Below, piece by piece: positions 47,901 through 60,500 of a stretch of 64,000 nt of DNA. Both the position numbers and the translations under genes were made by a program. Numbering within the stretch: position 1 is the first letter of the stretch; every line of letters starts with the position of its first letter. The notes beneath the pieces are model-generated. The model was given only the letters and a program-made list of their open reading frames with translations, had not been told where the DNA came from and did not search any database. Source of the DNA: Echinometra lucunter (taxonomy: Eukaryota > Echinodermata > Echinoidea > Camarodonta > Echinometridae); the NCBI GenBank assembly GCA_029962745.1, contig CM057154.1:30722302-30786301 (forward strand). The letters are read 5' to 3'.

Positions 47901-50900
47901 ATCAACTTTTTGTATAAGGGGAATTTTGCTTAAAGGCATTGGCTAACTTTGTGAGCGGCTGATTTAAAAAATTCTCAAACTAAGATGAAACATGTGTATG
48001 AGTACTTGTATTTGTACTCGAAAACCCTCAAACCAACCATAATTTGGAAGGAAAAGCTGTAAGTTAGACGCAAACCGCGATTTTATTAGCTTTCGTCTCG
48101 AGAGACACTGAACTAAGAGGGCCGTTTGCACGAATTAAAAAATACCGTTACTTGCCTTCCGCCGCGTGATACGTCAATACACACAGTGCGGTCCGTTGAG
48201 TCATGTGCGCATGCGCATTCCTTACGTTGAGCCTATGTAACCGACCCTCGTATATTTTTCAAACATTGGTTCACATTTCTAATATTTGAAAATATTTCCC
48301 GTGGATATTATGCTCTGAAACTTTCAGACTGGTATTTTTACACTATAACCCTAATGTTTATCCCATTTTTAAGTAACAAAATGAGATTTTTTTTAAAATC
48401 ATGACAATGTTAGCCAATGCCTTTAAACTCTTTGACACTTTGTTCTATGTGAGGAGTTCCCTCATGAATAGGAACCATACACAGCATTTATCGTTGATGG
48501 AATTTGACAGGGTTAATGTCTCAAACCAATTTCTGTCATTGATGTTAATTTTTTTTATTCAAGATTTAACTACATTTGTGACAATTTTTTAAACAGCCTC
48601 CAAACATTGCCATTTCCATAAGATAGACAGAAATGAGTAATTGACCATGCAGTTTCCACATTGATTTCCTTCAGTTCTGTGCTACTAGGAAAGCTGTAGA
48701 ACAGGCTGCATCCATATTGGTCAAAGAAGCTAGGTTCATCCTGAATACTCAATGCAAGCAGAGAATGCAGATGTATAACAATAAGATCAGGGATTCTAAA
48801 CTCAGAGGTGGGCCAAATGTCGAATTAAAAATGATATTACGTTTGGAATTGATTGCATATTTTGCAATTAATCTTGGTCGTTATATGTGGAATTGATTGC
48901 AAATATCAATCGGACAATTGATTGATTGATTGAATGATCATATGATCAGTTGACAAACTTTGTGTTATGAGGCCCTGGTTATGCCATTACAGTTCTTCTA
49001 CTGTGCAGAAATTATTCTGAATGGTTAACTATTGTATCAAAATAGGAATAAGTTTTCATTGTAAGATTTGGGAATCAGAATAACCATAAATTCACAAAAT
49101 TTAAATTCATTAGATGTTGATATTTGTACTTTTGATAAAAATGTAGCATCAGATAAGTTGTGAACTATTGTCTAAGACATGCTCCAGCAATAATTGCTGC
49201 ACAGACAAATTCCTTTGCTGTTCTAGTTCCTTGCTATTACCTTGGACTAAATAATATGTTTAATTGTAACCCTAACTTTAAACTTACCTGTGAATGAAAA
49301 TCATAGAGGAAATGATGGAAGATACAGATAAAACAATCAGTGTAGATGGTCTTCATACCGAGCATATCTGCAAAAGATTTCCTTTTTACTTCATAGATCT
49401 TGTCATGAATGGAGTTGGTTATCACCATGCTGGACTGGATCTACAAGACAGGAAGGCTATTGAAGAGATGTTCCTACAAGGGGATCTCCCAGTTCTCAGT
49501 AAGCCTTTCTTCTACCTGGCATTATTCACAAGAGTCGTTACATGAAGATTTGCATGTTATTTGTCTGTGAGATAAATGTAAAGAAGTGATGTATCAATCT
49601 TTTCAGTAGTAGCTGGAAGCAGTCCTACATATGTTGTTTATTGATTGTTATTTCATATCCGCAGTAGATCATGAAGTGCTAATATTCATTACTGTAGCAA
49701 CAATGCTCCAACAATGCTTCCAACAATGGAGTTTTTGAGTGTATGTAAATAAATGGTGTTATAATGCAAATAGCACTTGAATGGACGTAAGCTGTGGTTC
49801 ACACACAAGTGCATAGTTTGCAAGAATCTTCAGTCTAATTGAAGGAGGCAGACTTAACCAGAAGAAGAAGAATGCTGATTTGATGGTGCAGTCTTGTATG
49901 TGCAGTCCCTCTTAGCCATAGCCATTGTAAAAAAAATAGTACCATGGTACCCATGGTAATTTTTCTAATACCAGTTACTATCAAATGATGCAAAGTACCA
50001 TCAGGTACCATGATGCGATGGTAATATGGTTGAATTACTGTCAAATTACCATGGGTATTATGGTGCTCTTTTTCAAGTGTTTTTTTTTTTTTTTCATTAT
50101 ATTGAATCTATCTAGTAATAAATCATGTACCCTTATCTTATTGCACCACAGTGGCTACCAGCACCCTAGCAATGGGTGTGAATCTCCCTGCACACCTTGT
50201 AGTGGTAAAGTCTACCCAGCACTATGCCTGCGGGGTGTACAAAGAGTACAGTGAGACACAGATACTGCAGATGATAGGCAGGGCTGGCAGACCACAGTTT
50301 GATACCACAGCCACAGCAGTCATCATGACAAAGCACAAAACAAAGGTTGTATACTCTTCTCTCTTAACCCTGTCGAACACTGAGCTCAAGATAACTCGGG
50401 CTAGTCCATGGAAAATGTGTGTCATGCTGAAATCAAATTGTTCTCAATGGGTTAAGAAAATATAATGTACAGTGTAAGTAGGTTTTGCAATACATATTTT
50501 CCTACTGGGGTGAAGTCAGTATATTTGACCTGCATGTATTTAGACAAAAAGCCTCTGTATGGAGAGTTGGCTACTGTGGTTCAACTTTATTGGGACAAAT
50601 ATAGTTTAAGAGTCCATTTTAGTCTTTCTTGTTTGATTGGGGTGAATCTTATCCAGTAAAACTTTGAAGTACAGATAGCATTTGTAGTGACTGCAGAATT
50701 CCCCATGAATATTGTGATTGCTGTTTATTGGTTTTTTTTTTCTCATTTGTCTCATTTTCTTGTGGTTTTATACAGGGAAAGTATGATAATTTGCTGAATG
50801 GAACTGAAGAAATAGAGAGCAGGTAAATAAATCAAATACCGTATAAGATGTTGTATTTATGATTACTGTTGTGATATCAACTTTTGGGGGGAGGGGGAAG

Positions 50901-53900
50901 TTGAGAGGAGTTCAACCTTTATTCAGTGAAGAAAATAGCCCATTACGTACATGTATCACTTACACATTGATGTAAAATAACTTTCAAACAGCCTGTATAG
51001 TCTAAGAGAGACATGAGGAAGAGAGGGGTAGTATATTTCAAATCAGAACAAATTGATTTTCAACTCATGTAAATTCTTACTGAACATGTGAAATAAGGAT
51101 TGTACCCTCCCACTCACACCTTTTAAATTTTTTTATGCATGTGTACTCTTTCTCTCTTTCCCTCTTTATCTCACACACACTCTCTCTCTCTCTCTCACAC
51201 ATACACAATTAAACTCTCCCTCTCACACTCTTTCTCGCACACACTCTCTTTCTCACTTTCTCTCTCTCTCTCTCTCTCTTTCTCCCCATTTCTCCAGCCT
51301 TCACAACCATTTGATAGAGCACCTGAATGCCGAGATAGTCCTGCACACCATCAATAAGATAGAGATTGCTCTGGAGTGGCTCAAGTCTACCTTCCTCTAC
51401 ATACGCATCCAGAAGAATCCTACCCATTATGGCCTCCCAAAGGGACTCGCTCAAGTGGAGCTGGAGAAAAAGCTGCAAGGTATTTGTAATGATGTTGATC
51501 AAGCAGAGTAGTAAAAATAAATGTTTTGTGATTGTTTTCTAGACATGTAGGACGGGGGGTCATGTGCGGTTCGGATGCTTAACCCCCCCAAAAAAAAGCC
51601 TTCTCTTCTATCTTTGGATTCAGCAAAAATATTCATTAAATAGTACTAATCATCATCAATATATGTTCTCTGTAATACTGTCTTACGCAAGTGTTAGAAA
51701 ATTTAAGAAATATTGCTTGCAAACTTCTTTAAATCGACTGTCTGTATACACAACCTGTCCAGAAATACAACATCTTGGTATGCAGAGAGATTTTTTTAAA
51801 GCAAAGTACAGCAGTCTAAACCATTTCTCTCTTTCTATCATCAATTCACAACTGTAATTTTATGTTTAGAAAAAGGTACATAAGTGTTGTTGTTTGCAGA
51901 CACACAACTCTATTTCAGAAAGATATTAATATGTATGAAATTCCACCTGAACACAGGCTATATCACAGAGCACTTTATTTCTACTTAAATACAGTATTTC
52001 CCATGACATATGTCACATAGTAATGAAAATTGCAAGGCATATTTTTAAGGAAGTTTAGGTTGAACTTTCCTTTCAAGCATTGTTACAGTGTTGTGACACG
52101 TAAGCTTTTCTTTTTACCCTTTTCCCCAAGAATTGTGTACTAAAGATTTGACATCCCTGGCTAGCATCAATCTTATACAGATGGACCAGGAGAGTAAAGA
52201 GCTGAAACCACTCGGTAAGTTTAAGTTTCATGTCTAATTCTTTTTTCTTTCTTTTTTTTGGCCAAACTGTTGAGAAAATGGATATCCATATGCCTGAGAA
52301 TGCAATGAATATGCACAGTTTTCTGAACTGAAATTCTAGATGCATAATTTTCTTGCTATTCCTGTTTGTTTCATCTGTTTTAAACTGCAGAAATGTAAAG
52401 TAGGTTCTCATATTTCACACGGTCAAGTATCTGTGCTAATTGATTCACTTATTTGGCACATCAAGCTTTAGTTTATGATTCTAGCTATGCAAAGACTTAG
52501 CCATAATGTTGGAAGCTTTATTAAACCATTACATATAGGAACCGAGTAGCCCCTGTTCTAAGTCTGTAGGAATTACAGAATTCACCAGTCAACGGGTTAA
52601 ACACTATGATGTATTTTTCTACCTGTGTCATGATATGTATACTGTACAGAGACAGGCAGACTAATGGCAAGATACTGTGTGGCATTTGAGACCATGAAGC
52701 AGTTCACCAAACTAGATGGCAACGAGACTGTGGCAGACTTGGTAAGTCTCTTATTTCATACCAAGAATTTTTTTGTTTTCTTGAATGGACGTGTTTTTAG
52801 TCCTCAATCCGCTGGTGCTACATTGAAGACTGAGAGGATACATGATAACACCCATGCATTTTAGATGAAATGATGTATTTTACGCACCTACAATTCAATC
52901 ATCTCAAGCCATGGCTCGTTCAATGGATAATATCTCATTAGTAAATTTCCTTCTGCTATTCATTTTTAAAGTTTTGATTCAGTGTGGGGAATCTCATAAT
53001 AGAGAGTGCTTGAAACTAATAAGGAGACTGCTTTCTAGTCTAGCATGAAATCCCTTTTAGAATGAATGAGGAGAGTTCAACAAGAAAAGATACATGATAA
53101 CCAATTTCATAGTCTCAATTAAGCTGTCTTTGGGTGAACATAACTACTTTAATTGTGATTTACTCATAGATGGTGCTTCTGTCAAAATGTAAGGAGTTCA
53201 GTGATGTCCAGCTGAGAGTGAATGAAAGGAAGGTGCTGAACAAGATGAATAAAGATAAAAACCATGTCACCATCCGCTACCCAATGAGTGGAAAGATCAA
53301 GACGAATGATATGAAAGTCAACTGGTAAGTAGTAGGGTGGTGCGTTTTAAAATCAGTACTAGTACATTTCGTATTGTAGAAAAAATGAATATGCAGTTTC
53401 CTAGATTTTTTCTTTCTTTTTTTTTCCTGGGGGGGGGGGGGGGGGAGTAAATGTCTCCTTTGATTAACCAAGAAATATTCGGTGAGAAAGAAAGAGGATT
53501 TCTTTCACAAGAAAAAAATAGCCTATTGAAGGGTTACTAAAAAAATTGTATCATTGATCAGTGACACAGGACCAAGTTCTGCTGTCAATGGATGTTCTGC
53601 TGAAACAGACTTTTTTTCTCTCTGCTGTTTCTTCTCCTGTATCAAATTCTTCTTCTACGTTTTTACTCTTTCTGTTATATTATCACCTTTTTTTCATTGA
53701 TTTCTTTTCTCTCCTTCTTTTCTTTGCATTCCTCAGCTTGATCCAGGCCACCTTAGGATCCATTCCAATCCAGGAGTTTGCTCTCAATCAGGATTGCTAT
53801 AAGATATTCAGAGCAGGACAAAGGCTTACCAGATGTGAGAAGATAATCATCTTATGAGCATTTTCATTTTTGTTCTACACAGAACAGCCTCTACTGTGCA

Positions 53901-56900
53901 GACATTGATACAAGAAGAAACTTTAAGAAAACATAGTTTGAAAAAAAAAATAAGTAAAGTTTAAAATAAAAGACTCTTGTACATAGCAGTGATATTTTCA
54001 GAAGAATTGTACATGTATGTATAAGATTGTTTTAACCTGTTAACCACTGAATTCTCAAATTTCCATAGACTTGCAACCAAGACATCAGTGTGCTTCCAGT
54101 GAATGAAGAAGAATAAGAGGAGTAAACAGTGAAAGTTTGAAGAAAATCAGACAATCTGTTCAAGAGTTATGAACTTTAATAGTTTAAGTAAATCCTTACT
54201 ATGGCAATCCTTGAATTGGCAACTTTGCCAACATCTGTGATGTCATCATGGACCACTCTCCATTCATTTTGTACATAGAATTCAACATTTTCTTTGTTTT
54301 CAAGGAAAAAGTTGCCACTCAAGGATCCCCAAAAGGATTTACTGAAACTTTCACAATTCATAACTCTTGAACAGATTGTCCGATTTGCTCAAACTTTCAC
54401 AGTCTACTCTTCTTGTTCATCTTTATTCACTAAGGGCAACACTGATGCCTGGGTTGCATTCTCCTTTAATACAGGGGACACCTGGTTCCTGTAAGGTAAG
54501 GGGTTAAATAGTAGATAGCAAATACATGGGCATGATTACCAATTGGTGATTACTGTTTGGTGCACCGAAAGATGGGAGAGGTAAATAAGTAAAGAAATGA
54601 TGATGATAGCCTCGGTTGCATTGTCTAAAGAATAACCATTGCCACTGCCTTCATGTGCTTATTAAAATTATTGATTTATTTCTAGAGAAATGCCTGAAGA
54701 TATTGCTGAGTATATATATTTGCATGAATTTAATTGGTCACCATTGGTACTGTCATCCTCATCTTGACAGGCCTGACAGAGTACCTGATGACTAGAACAG
54801 AGTTCAAAGCCTTGCTGAATGCAGTCATCACATCCAAGTGCATCCAAGCCAAGTTATGGGAGAACTCCAAGTATGTAGCCAGACAGCTTGACAAGATAGG
54901 TCCCACCATGTCCAATGCCTTGATCCATGCAGGACTGGATAGCTTCCAGAAGCTGGAGAACAAAAACCCCAGGGAGCTGGAACTGGTGAGTCTCTGGAAA
55001 TGCTGATTTTGAAGATTAAAGCAAAATTTTTGGAAGTATCAACATGTAGGAGAGTTTAAAAGATCAAACAAAACACAATTATATACTAAAATTTGATAGC
55101 TTAACATTGGAACATCAAATAAAAGATATTTTGCTTTATGTTGAAGGGGGGGGGGGTAGATGAGGACAACTGTATCCCAATAGTTTACAGGGTTTATTCT
55201 TCAATTGTTTAAAGGATTACTAATGGGCATGTACCCCTGATTATTTTGTTTTGCAACCCTTTCCATCCTAAAGATGGATACCCCTCTGTGTCACTGTTCA
55301 GATAAATATTTGGATCATGCTATCATGAATATTTCATGTATTTGTATATTACTGTACTACTGCATTTCCATTTTTTGTCTCGCCTGCGTAGCGGAGCGAG
55401 ACATAGGTATCACTATTTCCGGTGTCGGCGTCGTCGGCGTCGTCGGCGGCGTCGTCGTCAACAATTGTGTTGTACACCCAATAACTTTCTATAGCTTTAA
55501 GGTGGGATCACCAAATTCATACCAGAGGTCCATCTCTTGAAGGCGCAGGTCAAGTTCGAATATGAGTCGAATTTGAATAAGGTCAAAGGTCAAAGGTCAA
55601 TGAACTTTCCATGACTGGCACTGTGCTATATTGTACACACAATAACTTTTTATACCTTCGAGGTAGGATTGCCAAATTCATACAAGAGGTCCATCTCTTG
55701 AAGGTTCAGGTCAAGTTCGAATGTGAGTTGAATTTGATTAAGGTCAAAGGTCAAAGGTCAATGAACTTTCCATGACTGGCACTGTGCTGTGTTGTACACA
55801 CAATAACTTTCTATAGCTTCGAGGTGGGATCACCAAGTTTATACCAGAGGTACATCTCTTGAAGGCACAGGTCAAGTTTGAGTATGAGTTGAATTTGAAT
55901 AAGGTCAGAGGTCAAAGGTCAATGAACTTTCCATGACTGGCACTGTGCTATGTTGTACACACAATAACTTTCTATACCTTCGAGGTAGGATTGCCAAATT
56001 CATATGAGAGGTCCATCTCTTGAAGGTGCAGGTCAAGTTCGAATGTGAGTTGAATTTGATTAAGGTCAAAGGTCAAAGATCAATGAACTTTTCATAACTG
56101 GCACTGTGCTATGTTGTACACCTAATAACTTTCTATAGCTTTGACGTGGAATCACCAAATTCATACCAGAGGTCCATCTCTTGAAGGCGCAGGTCAAGTT
56201 CGAATATGAGTCGAATTTGAATAAGGTCAAAGGTCAAAGGTCAATGAACTTTCCATGACTGGCACTGTGCTATATTGTACACACAATAACTTTTTATACC
56301 TTCGAGGTAGGATTGCCAAATTCATACAAGAGGTCCATCTCTTGAAGGTGCAGGTCAAGTTCGAATGTGAGTTGAATTTGATTAAGGTCAAAGGTCAAAG
56401 GTCAATGAACTTTCCATGACTGGCACTGTGCTGTGTTGTACACACAATAACTTTCTATAGCTTCGAGGTGGGATCACCAAATTTATACCAGAGGTACATC
56501 TCTTGAAGGCACAGGTCAAGTTTGAGTATGAGTTGAATTTGAATAAGGTCAGAGGTCAAAGGTCAATGAACTTTCCATGACTGGCACTGTGCTATGTTGT
56601 ACACACAATAACTTTCTATACCTTCGAGGTAGGATTGCCAAATTCATATGAGAGGTCCATCTCTTGAAGGTGCAGGTCAAGTTCGAATGTCAGTTGAATT
56701 TGATTAAGGTCAAAGGTCAAAGGTCAATGAACTTTTCATAACTGGCACTGTGCTATGTTGTACACCTAATAACTTTCTATAGCTTTGACGTGGAATCACC
56801 AAATTCATACCATTTTTCAAACAATAAGTTTGCCATAACACCTTAATAATTAATTTAATTTTACAATTTTACTCACATTATTATCAGTTACATTCTTTTT

Positions 56901-57489
56901 CACTAACATTCATTTCCTTACTTGCATGGAAATAATTATAGCTTCATAGTATTAACAGCATTCTTAGTGTTATCCGATTTCCTAGGGATAAAGTAGGCCT
57001 ATACCATTATTGCATATGTAAACTGTCAGAACCACAATTCACCCCCTAAACTGCTGACAGCCTCAGAAGTCATATAGCATAGTTTTGACATGCAGTCTCT
57101 TCATGACTGCAATATGCAGGCGAGACAACGCTTGGCGTTTGCCTTGTTTCCTATACCTAGATCATAGTAGGTAATCATAGAATTAAAGATATATGATATG
57201 ATGACATATTTTCTTCATCTATCTTTTTCAGATTGTAAACCGTCATCCTCCATTTGGAAATCAGATTGTAGAAGCAATCTCTCATCTTCCGAAGTATGAT
57301 GTTTCCATTGAACAGGTGAATAAAATATTACAGAAGTTATTTGTGTTCGCGTACATACAACCGTACATAACAATCAAACATTGCTTACATACACTCTTCC
57401 TAAGAATCAACTGTCAGTATATGTTGGGACATTGCACTAGTATCTCATTATTCTCCATGCTTTCGATTTTCCATCTACATCCATCTTTC

Positions 57490-57565
<76 letters not shown>

Positions 57566-60500
57566 ATTGTTATCCCCCTCTCTGTGCATTTTTCTTCAGT
57601 CCATATTTCCTTTTCCCCTTCTCTTCCTCCATCTTCATTCAAATTGCAATTTTATGCATATCCCTATTTATCTACTAAAGATATGAAAACACTGGATAAC
57701 CATAGACTGGTGTCTTATCACAGACACAAGAAGGCATCATTTTTTATATGTATTGTGCAGACTGAATAGTTGAAATAATCCAAAATATTGCATGTTGTCA
57801 CATTTTCCCTTTTCATCTGGCTTTTTATAAATATAGGATCAAGTGATCAAGCTTCAGATATTATGCTCATATAAGTCATTATGCAGTTCCCCATTTCGAT
57901 TCTTATCAGAGGGGAAGTATTTCCAAGTATTGGTAATGATTCTTGGTATATTTAATTTCACCCAACTTATTTGCATCTTCTTCCTTTTCATGATCAAATA
58001 TATAGATTTCCAAGTACAGCCCTGTGAAGGCTGAACTCAACATCAAGGTTTGTCTGCAGAACCATGAGAAGGTAGCTAAGAAACAGACCACCAAGCCCAA
58101 TCACACAGTTATACTACTCATCGGAGATGCTGACAATAAAGTCGTCTACAAACAGAGAATAGCGTAAGTTTGAATACTGTATAGAGTTATTTTATTATGA
58201 ACAATTTACTTTATAGAATCTCATTGTATTACTAGTGTAACTTTTACTTGAATACTATAAATTTTAACTGAATTCTGTCCAAGTTTATATTCTGTTACAA
58301 TGTATGTTCTATACAATTTTCTTTTAATAGCAATCATTTCTAACTCATTATGTATCTAATATTTTAGATTTTGAGTTTATACAAGTTTTCTCTATTGAGG
58401 TTAATGATATTGCAATCTTGACATCTGAACGTATTATGCTAAAACAAAATGTAATATGAAATTACTTGCCTCGTACATGTGCTGATTAAATTGATGGTTT
58501 TTTTTTAGTGTGATAACAGTTCACAAAAGACATCTTAGACTTTTGTTTAACCAAAGGAGATTAGTTCATATACCTGCAACTGAAATTGTCGAGCCTAAAA
58601 GTGAACATCCATTTATCTTTCAGAGACAGCCAACTGGTGCAGTCAGGTATTTGGATGCGTAAAGTGGAAGTCAGGAGGGCATTGAAAGGAGAGGATCTCA
58701 GCATCAACCTCATCAGTCAAGATTTTGGTGAGAAACACTTGAAGAGAAGTAATGACGATTTTTGATAAATTTTGCACCCATCCTCTAAGAATATATTTAC
58801 TGCATATGCTCTAATCAGCTATTAAAAGCACAAAGGTGTGTCTCTAGGTGTTTATAAAACTATTATTTGTTAAAAATTTCAGTTGGACTTGATGTACAGA
58901 GTGTCTACACTCCCTTCTACTCTGGGCCAAAGCACCTAAGAGCAGCCAGTGAAGCCCCACTTCCTCAGCTGACTGAGAAGAAACCGGCTGTAAAGAGATT
59001 GGTGCCTGGTGTACCTGGTAACTCAGTGATCAAGAACAGAAGCAAGCTAGTGGGCCATTCAGATGGCATGGATCACCAAAGGTTTTCAGATGTAAAGTCT
59101 ACTTCACCCTGTGATGAAGGTATACACAAAGTAAACTGGGTACAGCCCAGTGAATGCACATGAAATGTAGCTGCTGTTTTAAAGTTTCCCTCCATTATAA
59201 CCTCTTGACAAGTAGGACTGTACCTTGTTGACCATTCAGACAGTTGTAAAGATGTAAGTTCTATTTGATTAGACATAGATTCAAGCATTATTGGTTCTGA
59301 GTTATTTTTAAGTTTATTCGTCTGCATTCTTAAATTCTATGTACAATTAACCCATTGGCTATTGAAACCAGGCAGTCCCTGTACTAATCCGGTATTAGAG
59401 AATTAAGTAGTCAACAAATTTTGTGAAGTTTGTTGATAAAGCAGTCTTTATTATTCAAGGTTTGTTGTCAGCAAAGCACCATAGAAATTGATTTCTGAGC
59501 TTTATTTCAGTTGACATATATCAACCAGTTTGAAAAAAAGATGTATTTTCATTCTGTATGTGTGTATACAAGTTCTTTTTTAGGCTAATTATGTTGTAGG
59601 GATCAAGATTATTGTGATATTGTTTCTGCACAGAGTTTGAAGGATATGGAAGTCGTAAGCCATGCAGTCATCGCTGCTTGGACAAGGACACCTGTGCCCA
59701 TGACTGCTGTAAATTTGGTGTCCCAATCCGACCTCTTCCAAGACCCAGGGTTCCACCAACAAAGAGGCTGCAGACTCCTGATAAAGAATCAACTGGCAGC
59801 AACTCTTACGATCCAAAGGGTGCTGCCACCACACCATCAAAAGCTAGAGGTCCTCTTGGGTTAAGTGGATTTCTGGATCTAATGAGACAGAGAGCTAAGG
59901 ATATCAATGTAACACCCAATATCAAGCGGTTAAAGGTAAGTAAATGTATATGGTAGTTAGGCAATGGATCATAGATACATACATGCAGCAACACACAGAC
60001 CAACTTTACTAGATCATGTACCCTTTAAATGGGGAAACCAAATGATATTTCCTTTGTCAGCGGGCAAAATATTTGATAGTTGCAATAATATACTAATATT
60101 ACATTGTAGCCAATATATGCATTTTCTTTCTGCCTGTGCCTCACAGTTCAGTGACTCAACCCCAGCACCTTTGCCCAAGTTGGATCAGTTTTCCTACACA
60201 CCCAGGAGAAGCTTGCTCCCCGCGATGAACAAGGCAGCCTGTACACCAGCTACCAATACTTCAACCACTGCCCCTGCCACAGCCACTCCTAAGCTGAAGG
60301 AACCTCAGCAGGCAACTGGATGGGAACAGTTAGACTTCTACAGATATCAGAGAGAAATGGAGCTCTCAGAAATGCAGCCTGAGCAGTCCCATGGTCCCGA
60401 GAAAAATAATGATGATGATGGTATGTCCATGCTCCAGAGTTCAATGTATGATTAAAGCTTTGATTATTGTCAACAGTCATTTTTATTATGAAATAAACAG

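Larger units (their letters stand above)
47702..50822 (+). other. HFM1: HFM1 RecA-like domain 2 (helicase C exons)
   Basis: Five exons carry FDDSHRPVKL, KPTLVFCATRKAVEQAA (crossing 47855/48675), GYHHAGLDLQDR, ATSTLAMGVNLPAHLVV (residues 520-536) and motif VI QMIGRAGRP (residues 558-566). Human HFM1 reads TTSTLAMGVNLPAH at the same place. Introns here contain several miniature transposons, listed separately. Confidence 0.95.
51298..58163 (+). other. HFM1: HFM1 winged-helix and Sec63-like region
   Basis: Eight exons. LIEHLNAEIVLHTI and YIRIQKNPTHYGL open the winged-helix/ratchet part. GSIPIQEFALNQD and LWENSKYVARQLDKIG, then HAGLDSFQKL, RHPPFGNQI and LLIGDADNKVVY, match the Sec63-type domain typical of Ski2-like DNA helicases. 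The 2.2-kb intron 54986-57231 holds the 161-bp repeat element. Confidence 0.93.

Noticed and set aside
57316..57678. 120-codon frame after an HFM1 exon
   Set aside because: Intron read-through across a (CT)n microsatellite; the next true exon is at 58006 with matching phase.
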